Below are positions 25,250-38,137 of a stretch of DNA of 64,000 nt, in pieces. Made by a program: the position numbers and the translations under genes. The DNA is from Typha latifolia (Eukaryota; Streptophyta; Magnoliopsida; Poales; Typhaceae): contig CM034111.1 in assembly GCA_019914945.1 (NCBI GenBank), forward strand, positions 4,836,001-4,900,000, given 5' to 3'. Below the pieces are notes generated by a model. The model was not told the DNA's origin, searched no databases, and worked only from the letters and a program-made list of their open reading frames with translations. Numbering within the stretch: the stretch's first letter is position 1; each line of letters starts with the position of its first letter.

Positions 25250-28200
25250 ATGGGTGGGCTTCTTCTCCAGATTCTGGGCTTTTGTTTCTGGGCATTCATG
25301 TGGTTGGCTGGGTCGGTCACCGTGAACCCAAGTGGAGGTGGAGCCAACGATGCCGGCGAGGCAGCCGTCGTCGTCGACGGGAGGTACACCATCGCAACGA
25401 CGGACGACGACTTTGTCTGTGCCACATTGGATTGGTGGCCGCCGGAGAAGTGTGATTATGGAACTTGTAGCTGGGGACTTGCCTCCATGCTCAATTTGGT
25501 ATGTTTTGGTTAATTTGAGTAGTAGAATTGATTGCAGGAAGGAAGTAGTCATCAATTTGAACAAGTTTTGATTTTTTCTACTTCATTTTTTATTAAACTG
25601 AGATTTTTATTACAAGTTCTGATAAACTGTGTGAAATTTTAAGTTTTTTACTAAGATCTGAGCATTTCACTTTGGAGGTGTTACAAGGTTTATGCTCCTT
25701 TTTATCTGATACCATCATATGATTATCCATTTGTACCTTCAATTCCAGCTTGTTTTACTTATTCCTTGTTTCTTTTTCTTCATATATATGGGAATTTCCA
25801 GTGCATTGGTTGGCATATAGATAACTCGCAGAGGATTAATTCTGCATAACTTATCCGATTTAAGATTGACAAAAAAAAAATGTGGGGCCAGAACTTTTCC
25901 ATCTGTCTAGATCTGCTAAATGATAATGTCCATTTGAAATAATTAATGCATATCTTTAACCATATGAAAGCTCATGTTCATTTTAATTAGTCCTGATTTA
26001 TGTTTCAGTTACTGAAAAGAAAATGCTGATAGAACTATATACTGCTCATTGATATGGAATACTTTTGACCATGGTTCTTCATTTGTAATATGTGAATTCA
26101 CCATTTTTTCTAATAATTAAGCTGATAAAGTACGCGGATTTAGTCTTTTCTGGCACACCCTCACGTCTAGGCTTGGTAAATTTTAATAGGAGCAGGATGT
26201 AAATTTTAGTTAAGCTGGTGGAGGTTTTGAATTCTAATTGTCAACCGACTCGACATGATTTGAAGCTAAAAGTCTCATGCTCTCTAAGCCTTCTTAATTC
26301 ACTGTCTTCTCTGAAAGTTTAAGCTAACGGAAAATGGTGGCTTTTGACCGTTTCTACTCTGTCATTCTCAATATATTAGTCTCTGAGTTCTACAGAGAAA
26401 AGTAATTTAAAACATGGTGATTGACACAGGTGTTTCATTTCTTTTCTCCTTCCTGCAGAATCTTTCCAGCAACATTCTGCTGAATGCTGTCAAAGGCAAG
26501 CAATCTTTTGATACCACCCTTAATGCTCCTATGGATTTTGGTTGTTAGCTCAAGGTATGAGTCTGACTAGCTTCTTTTCTTGGCAAATTCTTACAACTTT
26601 TGCAGCATTTTCTCCTCTGAAGCTTCGTCTTGGCGGTTCTTTGCAAGATAAGGTCATCTATGGCACAGGGGGTGAGCCATGTACTCCATTTGTGAAGAAC
26701 ACTTCTGAGATGTTTGGGTTTTCTCAAGGTTGCTTACCTATGAAAAGATGGGATGAGCTCAATGACTTCTTCAAAAAAGCCAAGTACATTAGATGCATAC
26801 CTTGTAAAAAATTTCTCATGAAAGTTTACTTGCCAATTTTTCTCATGGAAGTTTACTTGCCAATGACATCTAAACAACAGGGCTGTCATTATCTTTGGTT
26901 TGAATGCTCTAAATGGACGGGTTCCTATGCCAGATGGTTCACTAGGAGGGCCATGGAATTCCACCAATGCAGCGTCTTTTATTCGATATACCGTTAACAT
27001 GGGTTACTCTATCCATGGATGGGAGCTTGGTAAGATTCTTATGGAATTTGCAGTTCTTGCTTTCATCCAGAAGTTGTGGACATTCCACTTACTGATTGAT
27101 CTTGTCTATGCATCTGCAGTACTAAATTCTATAGCTTTTTCTTCCTTTCGTGAATGTGGATACGTGCAAATACTTAGAACTCCTTTTCGTCTCAGGAAAT
27201 GAACTCAGTGGGTCTGGAGTTGGGGCTCGAATTGGCGCAGATCAATACTCTGCAGATGTGATCGCCCTCAAATCGATCGTCGACGATGCTTACCAAGGCT
27301 TCCCCTCTAAGCCATTGGTAGTAGCACCAGGAGGATTCTTTGATGCAAACTGGTTCAGTGAGCTTGTCAACAAAACAAAACCCAACTTGATGGATGTAAT
27401 CACTCATCACATCTATAATTTGGGTCCAGGTACTCCTCAGTAGGATCTAGCATTTGTTGGCTCATTTGGTTAAAATTGGCAAAATACTCAGTCTTGGAAT
27501 TTGTCTCAGGTGTTGATAGCCACCTGATAGACAAAATTCTTAATCCCTCTTATCTTGATGGTGAGGCAAGCACATTCAGCAATCTGCAGGGAATACTCAA
27601 AGGAGCAGGAACTTCAACTGTTGCATGGGTTGGTGAGGCTGGTGGTGCTTACAATAGTGGCCACCATCTTGTCACTGATTCATTTGTTTTCAGCTTTTGG
27701 TAATTAAGTTCAATCTTACCAATTAGTAAAATTTCGAGTTGGCAGTAAATTATTTTACATCGAAATGTTTCATAATCATCGGAATATGGCAGGTACTTGG
27801 ATCAGCTTGGCATGGCAGCAAAGTATGATACAAAGAGTTACTGCAGACAGAGTTTAGTTGGTGGAAATTATGGCTTGCTCAACACTACAAACTTCATGCC
27901 GAATCCTGATTACTATAGGTTAAATCGCCCATCAAATCTACGAATCTACTACTGGTCTGATTCATATATAGAACAAAATCAAGAAACCAGACTGGATATC
28001 ATTTTCTTTGAAATGCTAATCTAAGTTCAGATTTGCCGATGTTCATAGCTTGTTTTCATCCACGCAGTGCTCTATTATGGCATCGGTTAATGGGACGAAA
28101 TGTTCTTGCAACATCCTTGACAGGCACCAACAAGACACGGGCATACGCACACTGCGCAAGAGAATCTGTAAGTAAACTACGGTCATCATCTGTCAAAGTT

Positions 28201-28621
28201 ATCATGATACAATTATTGGATTTATCTCATTTATTCATCGCTCGATAAATTTTTTTTTCAGCAAGGGATTACACTTCTGCTGATCAACCTTAGCGGCAAT
28301 ACCACGACTCAAGTGTTTATCACAACTGGAAATGCTTTCACACAATCTATGAGGCAGCGGCACCACACAAGGTTCAGACATATACCTCATTTAGGAAGAA
28401 GTCTTGGATTTGTAAGAGAGGAATACCACCTAACACCCAAGGATGGAGATCTCCATAGCCAAACTATGCTACTGAATGGCAACATCTTATCAGTTGATTC
28501 AAGTGGTAACATTCCAAAACTAGAACCAGTTCAAGTCGATGCGACACAGCCTATAACTGTTGCACCATTTTCAATCGTCTTTGCGCACATTCCATACTTC
28601 TTTGCTCCAGCATGTAGGTAG
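25250..28621 (+). CDS. Heparanase-like glycoside hydrolase family 79 protein
   Basis: Secreted beta-glucuronidase-type enzyme related to plant heparanase-like proteins (AtGUS), expected to act on glucuronic acid of cell-wall arabinogalactan proteins. Exons: 25250-25498, 26459-26495, 26606-26783, 26881-27029, 27196-27429, 27510-27699, 27793-27918, 28068-28167, 28262-28621; 540 residues, close to the family length. The ATG at 25250 directly precedes a hydrophobic signal peptide ([19 protein letters not shown]). An in-frame ATG at 25205 would add a charged repeat-encoded stretch and is less likely. Family blocks seen: [52 protein letters not shown] (acid/base Glu), [32 protein letters not shown] (nucleophile Glu), [14 protein letters not shown]. 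Intron 2 starts with GC, all others with GT. An (AG)n run lies in the leader. Substrate is inferred from the family. Confidence 0.94.
26811..26865. repeat. Tandem duplication of about 28 bp inside GH79 intron 3
   Basis: Two near-identical copies of tttctcatgaaagtttactt followed by gccaat (26811-26837 and 26839-26865, one a/g difference) fill more than half of the 97-bp intron 26784-26880. Confidence 0.85.
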
Positions 28622-29672
28622 ATGTCATTGTTGCACTATGTCAATAGGGTGGGCTACTAAGTAGTTCATCCTTTACAAGCTGCAAGGCTGAAAGGTTTGT
28701 GATTCAAATTTTAAAAGAAAATGGTTGAGAAAATAATCAATGAAAAAGGGGAAAGAAAAGAAGAGAATTTGTAACATTTGGGCCATCATTTTCCTTCATG
28801 CACATTTTTGGATTGTGGTGCTTAGAATTCTATTATGATTTGGGAGGCACCATCAAACACCCTTCATAAGTATACTTAGAAATTAGAACAATATCTCATG
28901 TCTGCACTTCAATAACAACATCATTGTCCAAGTGAGTAGCTCTTCAGATGAAAAAAGGAAAGAAAATCATCAGTATGATACAAGAGTACAGGTTTCCATG
29001 TCTCTTGTACTAGTACCTTAATAGTTGAGAGACCCATTCCATTGGAAAGTTTGAGAGTTTTGACTCTCCTTAGTGGTGGCTTAGATAGTGTTTGGTTGGT
29101 GCATCTCTTTCCTCTTATTTGCACACTAGCTTGTCTTATTTGTAGATAGCATACCAAACATCACTCTCCTTATAATTGTGCTAACTGTGGTCAATGTGCA
29201 TAAACCCTTTAATCGTGTTTAAGACTTATACACCAACCAATCACAGTTTAAGTAGGCTAAGTAGAACAACCAACATTAAAAAAAAAGAGAGTACAAGGGC
29301 ATGAGTGTAAGGCTTCACCTGAATGATTCCATTCACACTCTTCCTTGACTCTATTTATGCTTATAATTGCAAGATCCAAATAAGAAAGCTGCAAAAGATA
29401 TCACACAGCCTGAAATTGATATTTGACTGATATGATAATTATTGTAGCAAAGCGTTTATTATTGAACAGGAGTCTGAAATTTTGGGCCTTGTATTGCTAA
29501 TTCTGTTCTCTAAACTACTAATTGAGGGAAAAAAAAATGAAAGAAGAGGAAAATTTATAAACAAATAGAAGAGCAAAATGTAAATTCAGAACTGCATTTG
29601 TCTTCTTCAATAGGGTATTTGAGTAATGTCTCGATGTACTCTTGGTAGGCTTTACATGAGTGAAGATCACCC
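28622..29672. other. Convergent 3' flanks between the GH79 and EF-hand genes
   Basis: The two genes point toward each other with 1.05 kb between their stop codons. This sequence should hold both 3' UTRs and poly-A signals. No coding sequence or clear repeat was recognised apart from an A-rich run at 29277-29290. Confidence 0.6.
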
Positions 29673-32600
29673 TTAGTCGACTGGTATTTCAACCTCCATT
29701 CTCAAGCCAGGATTGCCCAGAATCTGAACGACACAAGCAATGATCATGAGGACAATACATGTTGGAAATAAAAGATAAAAAAACGAAGAATCTCACGCCA
29801 TCTCCAAATCCATTTAAGTTTTTAATTCTTCAGAAAGTCAAATAAGTAAAGAAGTGCGTGTGATTTGCAATTATCTTTGTGCGCACTTGTGCTCGTGTCT
29901 GTGGAAGGTCTTCAGTCTAAAGCTGGATGAAATGGAGAAGCTAGAGCAAATGAAATAAACTGAACTCTCTCTCCCTAAGAGATTACAAATGATGCCATAG
30001 GAAGACAACACCAAAAGCCTTAACTTGTCAGATGACAGTGAAGGGGACCACATTAATGCACATTAGAAAGCATTTTTTCATGTCCTTCGGATTGATGAAA
30101 GATTTTCTTTCTTTAAGTAAACCAAGGATGCCATTGGGAGTCCTTGCGATTGCAAACATACAACGTGGGATTGTATACTGTTGGTGGGAAGAGTTGGCAG
30201 TCACAAAAAAGGTTGTGATAAATCACCTTTTTTCCTGCAAAAACCCTATCTATCAGTAATCACCCTGGATTCCAGTTGGGTGGGATGGAAAGGGTAGCAG
30301 GAACCGTGAGTCTATGCAGGTAATTTACAAAACACAGACCCATAAGTCCATTCACTAGTCCTACACTCATTAGGTTTGCCTCGACCATGAATTGTGTCCG
30401 GGTAGCACTACTTTACATGCTAGTACTAGAGTTGACACAATTTTACTTAACTAGCAACTATTATGACAAAACTTGATGAAAATAATATGACATGTATGCT
30501 GGTCAAATTTCTTGAAGGCTGAGAATTGGAGGATATCTGGAGTTGCACATTACTGAAAAACACAAGAATAAGATCAACACATAAATGTTAAATATAGTAA
30601 TTACTAAGTAGCGCTGTTCTTGAATGGGTAATTCTTGTCGAAACTAGAAACTTTGACGTCACAATACTGCTGGGCAAAGAATAAACTGACTATTACAGTA
30701 ATGCAGAAGATAAAGCATGGCTAGAAGTTGATTCACCAAATCTATAGTAAATAATGACTCATGGTTCAAACAAATGTTAGGTTCTAAGCAGTATTATATT
30801 ATTACGAAAATAAAATTCTTTCGGTATGACCTTCACATACTACTTGCATGTTTCTGGGACAAGGTAGAGTTGGAATAGTAGAACTTAAGACTATGTTACA
30901 TGCTTCATTATACCACATGCCAAACACAGCTGGACACCTGCAATATTAGATTTTAAGACCAACATGTGACATATATGTGCAACTAGCCAACTACTGAACT
31001 AATAAAAACTGTGAGCTTTTCTACAAGTTACAGGAAACCATTTACTTCAAGAAACATGCGAAGTGAATCAAGAGTTATCACTCAAACTGAACATATGCAT
31101 GAAGAAATGTAGCCTACCAGCAGTTAGAGAAAAAAAAAAGTACCTTAACAAAATCATCCAACAAAAGTGGATTATTTCTGGAGTAACCAGCTTCTTCCAA
31201 TAGGTGGACCAAAACTTGCTGAACAATATATAGAAAAATAGGACAATTAGAAAAATTGAGCATGCATTTCAAACATTATACTTCTTTTATCTATGCTCGA
31301 ATTGAGTTATTAGATTTGTGTGAGATTGCTAAAGCATGGAAAGTTCAATGACTCTATAACAAGTAATGACCAAGATCTACTTCCACTTAAAGTTGGACAA
31401 CCAATGAGAAAATTAGAGAGCTACAGCTCACAGGAATTTTAAGTGCCGTTAGAACTGCAAGTGGACTGATGGGGTACTGTGACTGACAGAACAGACCTGT
31501 TTAGCTCTTTATTATTGCATCCAAAATTGAAACCCAAGATGAATCCAACTTCCCATATAGTCCACAAATAAACAAATCACTAAACCCTGAAACAGTTGGT
31601 CTTTTTCTATCCATATAATTCCTTTTGGGCTGTCAGGTGATAAAAAGACAAGTATTCTAAATGGATTTCACTGATCTCTTTGCAATGACTAGGTTTTTGA
31701 AGCTGAATTTAGATCAAGCATGAAGGAATTGATCAGACTATTGCAAACTTGAACTAGTTGACTTTCTTGAAAGTTTGTTTTGAATCTTAACTGAGTTTCT
31801 CATAATTCATATACTACTATATATAAAAATATTTTTTGAATTCTAGTTTTTAGTCTCAGCTTTGCATGCATTGTACTCACATGCTTGTTAGAGACTTGAT
31901 CAGGCACATTCACACATCTTTGTAATCGTTTAGTTCATGTTAGAGTTGCCAAACACTAGGATGTCCTCTATCGTGATTGGTTGCTTGATTCCACCATGAC
32001 AGCCACCATTGCTGCTTCTTGAAAATTGCCTCTACCTCAAGAGCATTCCTCATTAAATAGTTCGAGTCCAGTTGATCTCAACTCTCAAGCAAACATAATC
32101 TAGATCATCTCACAATAAAAGACATCTTCCCCACATGAATGATCAACGCATGGGAAATCATTGTAAAAAGGGATGATATGTATATGCAACGTTTCTGAGT
32201 TCATTAGGAGTACTTGGATTAGCGTATTGTATAGTATAGGATTATGAAACTTAAACAAGAAAATGTATGTCGAAACCAAGCAGGTTACATTAACTTATGA
32301 AATATATGAGTAATAATACTAAGAAAACTACTTCACATAGAATGTCAAGAATGGATCAAGTCCCTTTGAACCTGTGTTCTTCAATAGAACTATTTGCATA
32401 TTTCCAGGGTGAAAAGATTAGATCATTAAAATAGATTTAGGCTGTCTCCTTTTATGCTGAATAGGCTGGTCATCAACTAAATAAATTTCATTAGCTGCAC
32501 CACATTTTTCAGGGCCCTCTAGAATCTTTCTATGTCCCTACGCTACTAACTGATGAAAGATGAAAGTCTAGGGGAGTCTATACAGTTTGCAAACTTGGGG

Positions 32601-33862
32601 TCGTTAGATATATAATACATTATAACTATTATTTTGAATTTACTGCAGCAATCACTGTAGCATATACTATTTGCAGTCCTGTAGCAGGTGGCATAAAGAT
32701 CAATAGATTCTATTCGCTTTTCCTATTTATTCTCTTTCTTTCTAGAGTAATACTCTTTCTCTCATTTTCTACATATCCGACTATTTCTCGTCTCTTCTCC
32801 GCTTGAAGAAAGGCCCATCAAGAATCATCCTACATCACGAACTAGTCTTTTGATTTCCTCTTGATTTCTGCTAACAATTTTTTGTGCGGACAAGGTGCTG
32901 GCAGTTCCTCTGATATTTTGTGAACCTTCATTAAATCTCAAATCTCCTGGCTATTCCTCTGATAACTAGCAAAATCTAAAAAATATCTGATCTTTTCCAA
33001 GAATGATCTTCAAATTTTGGTTTCTATACTTAATGTCCTCTTTTCTTAGCATAATAAAGGTGGGCAGATTAATAAGAATTTCAAAATATACAATCAAAAT
33101 CTAAATAATCAAATTGGGAAAGAAAGAAAAATTAAGAAGAAGAATACCTCTCTCTGCTGCTCCGATATGAACGAACCCGTCAAATCCCGAACCACCTCCA
33201 ACAAGTCCTTGAAGGTCACCCTCCCCTTTCCATCAATATCATATAATTTAAAGATCACTGCCTCACAAACAAAACCAACATATGGGTCTTAAAGAACATA
33301 TAAAACAAGTCCATAAACTGACACCGATTCTATTAAAAATCACATCTTGATGCAATAATTGACAAAATTAACAACTAGGTATTGGGTTTTACACTCTATC
33401 TTCTGCTGCAGGCTAGCTTTCGAGCTGAAGGCCGAAAGGAAGGCAACAAAGTCCTTAAAGTTCAATCCATCAACCATCTTAAGCAGTCTCTGCAACGAAA
33501 ACAACAGTCAATAACAACCCAAAAGGAGAGAAAAAAAAAATTCACAAAAGGATTTGTGGGTCTCACCTGGGAGAGCGGATTGAGCGAGAACTCGGGTATA
33601 GACAAGAACTCATCGGCCGAGATGAACCCTTTCGCGTTACGGTCGAGTTGGCAGAACCTCTGGTACAAGGCCACAATCTCATGCTGCGAAACTGAAGGCA
33701 AGGCAAGAGGAATTCAGATTCCAATACAGCAGCAAAAAGAAGACGATAGGAGGAGGAGGAGGAGGAGGAGGAGAGCGAGATGGTTTACTCACACAAGTAG
33801 CCGCAGTGTTCTTGGACTTCCTCTATGTCGTATTGGGTGAGCATAGAAGAAGCGTTGCCCAT
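29673..33862 (-). CDS. Calcineurin B-like EF-hand calcium-binding protein
   Basis: Small Ca2+ sensor resembling calcineurin regulatory subunit B (At3g18430-type in Arabidopsis, from memory). Exons, 5' to 3' on the minus strand: 33793-33862, 33567-33691, 33393-33489, 33148-33257, 31144-31218, 29673-29723; 175 residues, the usual length for this group. The N-terminus MGNASSM fits the N-myristoylation pattern MGxxxS, suggesting membrane attachment. EF-hand 1 loop DRNAKGFISADE is near canonical. EF-hand 2 (VDGLNFKDF) is degenerate. EF-hand 3 loop DIDGKGRVTFKD has Asp rather than Glu at position 12, which should weaken Ca2+ binding. EF-hand 4 (SRNNPLLLDDF) is degenerate. The C-terminus is NPGLRMEVEIPVD. 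Introns 4 and 5 are 1.9 and 1.4 kb. Plants lack a canonical calcineurin A, so the partner is unknown. Confidence 0.92.
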
Positions 33863-34008
33863 CTCGTACCGTCGTTCTCTATCCGAGGAGGGGAGAAGGA
33901 TTGAGAGGAGAGGAGAGGAGAGGAGATAGGAGACGGATTAAAAACCGATGCGGATGGAATCGCGACGATGAGTTTGATGGAGTTGGACGTTACACGATCG
34001 AGACGAAG

Positions 34009-34016
34009 ATATATAA
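34009..34016 (-). promoter_or_regulatory. Candidate TATA box of the EF-hand gene
   Basis: On the minus strand TTTATATATC lies about 150 bp before the ATG at 33862. The leader between them contains a GA-rich stretch (33900-33926 on the + strand). Motif and distance only. Confidence 0.35.
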
Positions 34017-34946
34017 AGAATTACGGTCAAGCTATGTTGGCTATGCTGGAGTTGGTCAACCTATGCTGCCGTATATTATTAACGCGAGGAAAGCATGAGA
34101 AGACTTGGAGAATAATGGTTAAGGATCCGATAACCCGATAAGAGGGTGTACAAATGAAAAAAAAAAGAGAAGGTGTCATCTTATCAGTTTTTGTATTCTT
34201 TTATTGGATATCTTATACCTCTTTTTATATTCAAATTCATCGGCATGAGTTAATAAATATGTGCGGATCTCGATCAGTTACCGTTAAATACGTGCCAAAA
34301 CATAGATCCCGAGGATCTTACATTCTATATTCGCTGTCATATTGATCGGGATGATGATACTCGCGCTAAATTCTTGCCCCGATATAAATAAGATTATCTG
34401 ATATACATACGAATTAAGAAAGATGCTAGTATATGTATGTTCATATAATTTAAAGTATTATAAATATAAAAAAGACATAATATAATAAAGCATGTTTTCT
34501 TTATATTGTTTATAGATTTGAGTAAATTCACATATCTCATAGATTTATAAATCACATTTGATTGATTGGTCTACTTTTTGTATTAGTGTTCATATCCTGA
34601 GTAGAGAAATGGATGTGGAAGTAGTTTTGTTATCTTAGTTGAAGAGTTTGATGATGGATTTCGGATCGTGTAGGTGTGTGGGATCCGCATTGGGTTTGTA
34701 GTTTTAGTGAGTGACGTGGTCAAAATATAGTGGCCGTGAGAGATAGAGTAGACTGTGGTGCAGAGGAGACTGGTCTAGAAATTAGAAGAAGCAAAGAAAG
34801 AAAAGAATTCTGACTATAAATATAAACCTTAGATGAGAAGAATTGAAATAAAAATTATGTGATCGTAAAAGATTAAACCATTATATTATATGCGAGCTTA
34901 TTGTGGTTATTGATGAGTGTTAAAAGTATGATGTTAATAAGAGTGT
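34017..34946. other. Spacer upstream of the EF-hand gene
   Basis: No coding sequence recognised. AT-rich with a GC-richer patch near 34255-34390; it presumably includes the distal promoter of the EF-hand gene. Confidence 0.5.
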
Positions 34947-34962
34947 AAAGGTGAGATGAGTT

Positions 34963-35515
34963 GGCTGGATCCCGCCTAATCATAGTTGGATTAAGCTTAA
35001 CTGTGATGGTTTTGTGGACCAATTAACCAATAAAGGAGGAGGGGGTGTGGATATTCAGAGATTCTGATTGTGATATTTTATTGGCAGGTGAGGCGCCGAC
35101 AAAATGCAACTCTGTGGTCATGGCTGAAGGGTGTTCTCTGAGAGAGGCTTTGATTTAGGCCAAGAGTTCAAGTATTCAAAATCTACACATTAAATCCGAT
35201 TCGCAAACTCTCATTAGCTCCATCAAAAAATAGTGCAAACTCTTGGACCTTGCGGCATCTTACTTTTAGATTGTGACAATTTAATCATCAAACACAACTA
35301 TAGAGAAGCTAACCTCGCAGTCGACTAGATTGCCAATCATACGCGAGTAATAGCTACTAAATTTTTGTGGAGGGGCTCAGATCACCCTGCGTTCACTTCA
35401 ATTTTGTGTAAAGATGCTAGTGGCACCTTGCAAGAGGCATAGAAGCCGGTTGTAATTTTTTGGGCTTCTTGCCTTTTGTTTAATGAATTTACTTTTACAA
35501 AAAAGAAAAGAAAAA
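34963..35515 (+). mobile_element. 5'-truncated LINE 3' end (RNase H remnant) with 16-bp TSD
   Basis: Conceptual translation near 34975-35060 gives WIKLNCDGF preceded by WIPPNHS and followed by a Gly-rich GGGG VDIQRF stretch. This is the start of the plant LINE-type RNase H domain (pattern W.K.N.DG). Later frames keep fragments such as REANLAVD and IANH, matching the end of that domain, so several frameshifts and stops separate them. An A-rich tail with interspersed G (35497-35518) closes the element. The exact 16-bp direct repeat aaaggtgagatgagtt flanks it at 34947-34962 and 35516-35531. Together these show a dead, 5'-truncated target-primed insertion. Confidence 0.85.
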
Positions 35516-35531
35516 AAAGGTGAGATGAGTT

Positions 35532-36754
35532 AAATAAACATTTTTAATGGAAAAATGTATGCTTTTAGGAAAAAAAGAAATGAGAAGAAGAAGGGACCTG
35601 AACCTGAAATAGATTAGAATTTTGGTGATTTCTTACAAATGTTCCTAATCTCGTTACCACCTTCTCACTGCCCATCTTCTCCGGCGTTCTTTTCCTTCGA
35701 TCTCCTCCGCAAGATAAGTAGGCATTTTTATTTCGGAAATCTCCAGTCTCAACTCGTTGCTGCTCGAATTGAACTCGTGCTTTGTATTCTTTCTTTGGAG
35801 TAAGAGATTGAAACAATTTAGTATTAGCTGCCAAGATAATTTATGAATTTTATAGTCACATCTTATTCATCTTCTTTATCTTCTTTTTTTCATTGAAAAT
35901 AATTTCATATAAACGTCTCATATAAGAAAAATAAGATGGTGGAGGATTGATATTTTTCTAATATAGATAATCATTTTTATTTTATATAATATGATTTTTT
36001 TCAGTGCAATTGAAAAATCTAAAAGAATCAAATGCTATATTCAACTTTTTCAAAAAGAAATAACATTGGTTCTATAAGTAGCTAAATAATAATGACGAAT
36101 ATTTATTTTACTATATGATTTCATAATAATAACAATGCCACTTTGCTTTGTATTACAGTATCCCGGTATTTAATGAGGCGCCAGATAATAGAATGACAAA
36201 TTTAAAAAAAATAAAATAAAAAATACCTCATCCGCAAAGGAAACCGAAAGTTAGCAGGACAATATCAAAAACCTAGTGTTTTTAGTGCAAATGTCATAAA
36301 ACTCGGTTGATATTTTAATTAATATCGATAACAAAATTGAGAGGTAATAGATAGTTGAGGGTCTAATGTGTAAATAGGTAATTGTTAGGGAGCTTTAAGT
36401 ATAATTATACCAATAAATTAGTTCTACACTGTTCACACCACATGAGATGTATATAATATAATATGTAGTTATGTCCGAGCTAAGATGGATAGTGAGAAGC
36501 TTTCGTTAGTCATGGAGGAGATGGAGGCACTTAGATATACTTTATTAATTACTTTTCTTTTCATATTTTTCTAAGTATTCTTTGGAAATTTTGAAGTGAT
36601 CAAATTGTAGCAATGTGAAAGTTAGGAATTGTGTCATTTGATCATACTCATAGTGTTGTTGTAAAAACTTATCAATCTCATGAAACATTTCGCCGTTTAA
36701 TGTCATGTATCTCAAGATGTTGCATCGGTAGTGTTAAATAAGAAACCATTATAA
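35532..36754. other. Spacer without recognised genes
   Basis: AT-rich. An open frame of about 90 codons on the minus strand near 35565-35834 shows no family resemblance and is probably chance. Nothing else could be supported. Confidence 0.5.
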
Positions 36755-37020
36755 GCCCTCGTTCACTTATAGAATAAGGATGGAATATACATAAGTATTT
36801 TACTTTTTTAAATCAAAAGAAGAGGGCTAATACTAGTATAAGCTATTGTAATGTTTAGTTCAATACTAGTATAAGGTGTAATAATTACATTTAATGTGAT
36901 GTAAAATTAATATTAAAATAATGAAATTGTATGAGATCTATAAACTAAAAGATGACTTTGATATTGCACTCTGTATGTGTATATGCAGTCTGTTTATATA
37001 CACTAAAACCAAACATCCCC
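36755..37020. mobile_element. Possible small MITE (Tourist-like ends)
   Basis: The left end gccctcgttcacttatag and the reverse complement of the right end, ggggatgtttggttttag, share a G-C-T-GTT--TT pattern like PIF/Harbinger MITE termini. The interior repeats taatactagtataagct/caatactagtataaggt. A clean TAA/TTA duplication could not be confirmed, so the boundaries are approximate. Confidence 0.35.
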
Positions 37021-37265
37021 TTAAGGTTTTTTGGTTGATTATATTTAGATATAAAAGCATATAAAGTGTTGCATTCAGAGAGTTATCACAGCAGAAAGTC
37101 CATAGTTTGAGTCTTAAAGAGTATAAAACAATAAAACTAGGCTTAAGCTCTTTAAAGATGATTGTGAGATGCTACAAGGCAAACAAACCCTGCAAGACTT
37201 TTTGATTTGAGAATTCATAATACAATCAATTTATTTATTTATTTAATTTTTTTTTTTTCATGCAG

Positions 37266-37518
37266 ATAATGAGCAATGGAACTTTCAAGAGCCCTCTTCA
37301 TAGGGTAGTGATCAATGCAGAGAGGGAGAGGATTTCCCTTGCTATGTTCTATTCACTGGATAAAGAGCAAGATCTGGGGCTGCAGAAGAGCTGGTAGATG
37401 AGAGGAGGCCAACATTGTACAGAACTATGAAAACAGAGGACTGACTACTTTTGAGGTCCTCTCTGAAGTTTTTGAAAATGATAGGAGAGCTCTTGATTGG
37501 GCAAAGATCCAACCATAG
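37266..37518 (+). pseudogene. 2-oxoglutarate/Fe(II) dioxygenase last-exon pseudogene
   Basis: A T-rich tract ending ATGCAG (37250-37265) looks like a retained splice acceptor. It is followed by sequence encoding IMSNGTFKSPLHRVV and AERERISLAMFY, the C-terminal 2OG-oxygenase block with the second iron-binding His (HRVV) and the 2OG-binding RxS (RIS). A frameshift near 37380 moves the match to another frame (EELVDERRPTLYRTMK). A stop and a further shift near 37440 precede the family-like ending RALDWAKIQP and a TAG at 37516-37518. The upstream exons with the HxD motif are absent. It resembles SRG1/codeine-demethylase-like enzymes. The protein is broken and non-functional. Confidence 0.85.
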
Positions 37519-38137
37519 CATCTAACCCTTTCAAATAATTGAGAGCTTCTACTGTTCAGGATATATGTTCAAGAATAAAGACTTACCTGCATGCAGAACC
37601 TAAGGTCATTTGAAGATATTGGAGAGTAGCAAACACTGTAGGAAGTAAAAATGTAGTAGACTCCGAATCACAGCAATAGCCTCCAAGGGTTAAGAGGTTA
37701 TATACCCTGGGTAATATGAATGAGAATCTCCTGAAACTTGTTTCATTTCATTCATATGCAATGCCTGCAGACAGATACTACTCAAGATGAAACAATAAAG
37801 AACAAAACCAAGGTTAAGAAGAAACCTCAGTTGTGCATCTCAACAGTGAAGAACTCGTTAGTTTTGCAGACCACCATGATATTATCAGAAAACTTTATCC
37901 TTCTACCAAGGTTAATCATAACCGTCAACATCAAACATGTTGCTCATCAACCATCAAAAACAAGTAAAATTTTCTAGCCCAATGCCTGTGTATGGGCATC
38001 CGGCATCAACTACACGACACTACAAATTGGAAATATCAAGAAAGAAATAGGATAAATTTAAAACAAAAGAGGGTACGATGGAGATGGTCATATGATATGA
38101 TGAAGGGGCGAGGTGGTCTCGCAGTTCCCTATTCTTA
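37519..38137. other. Spacer and pyrophosphatase 3' UTR
   Basis: It probably includes the 3' UTR of the minus-strand pyrophosphatase gene (right part). No other gene is seen; an 80-codon + strand open frame at 37738-37977 lacks any recognisable motif. Confidence 0.5.

Noticed and set aside
26542..26997. A 151-codon frame overlapping GH79 exons 3-4
   Set aside because: It reads through intron 3 and changes frame relative to the conserved protein; it is a chance extension of real exons.
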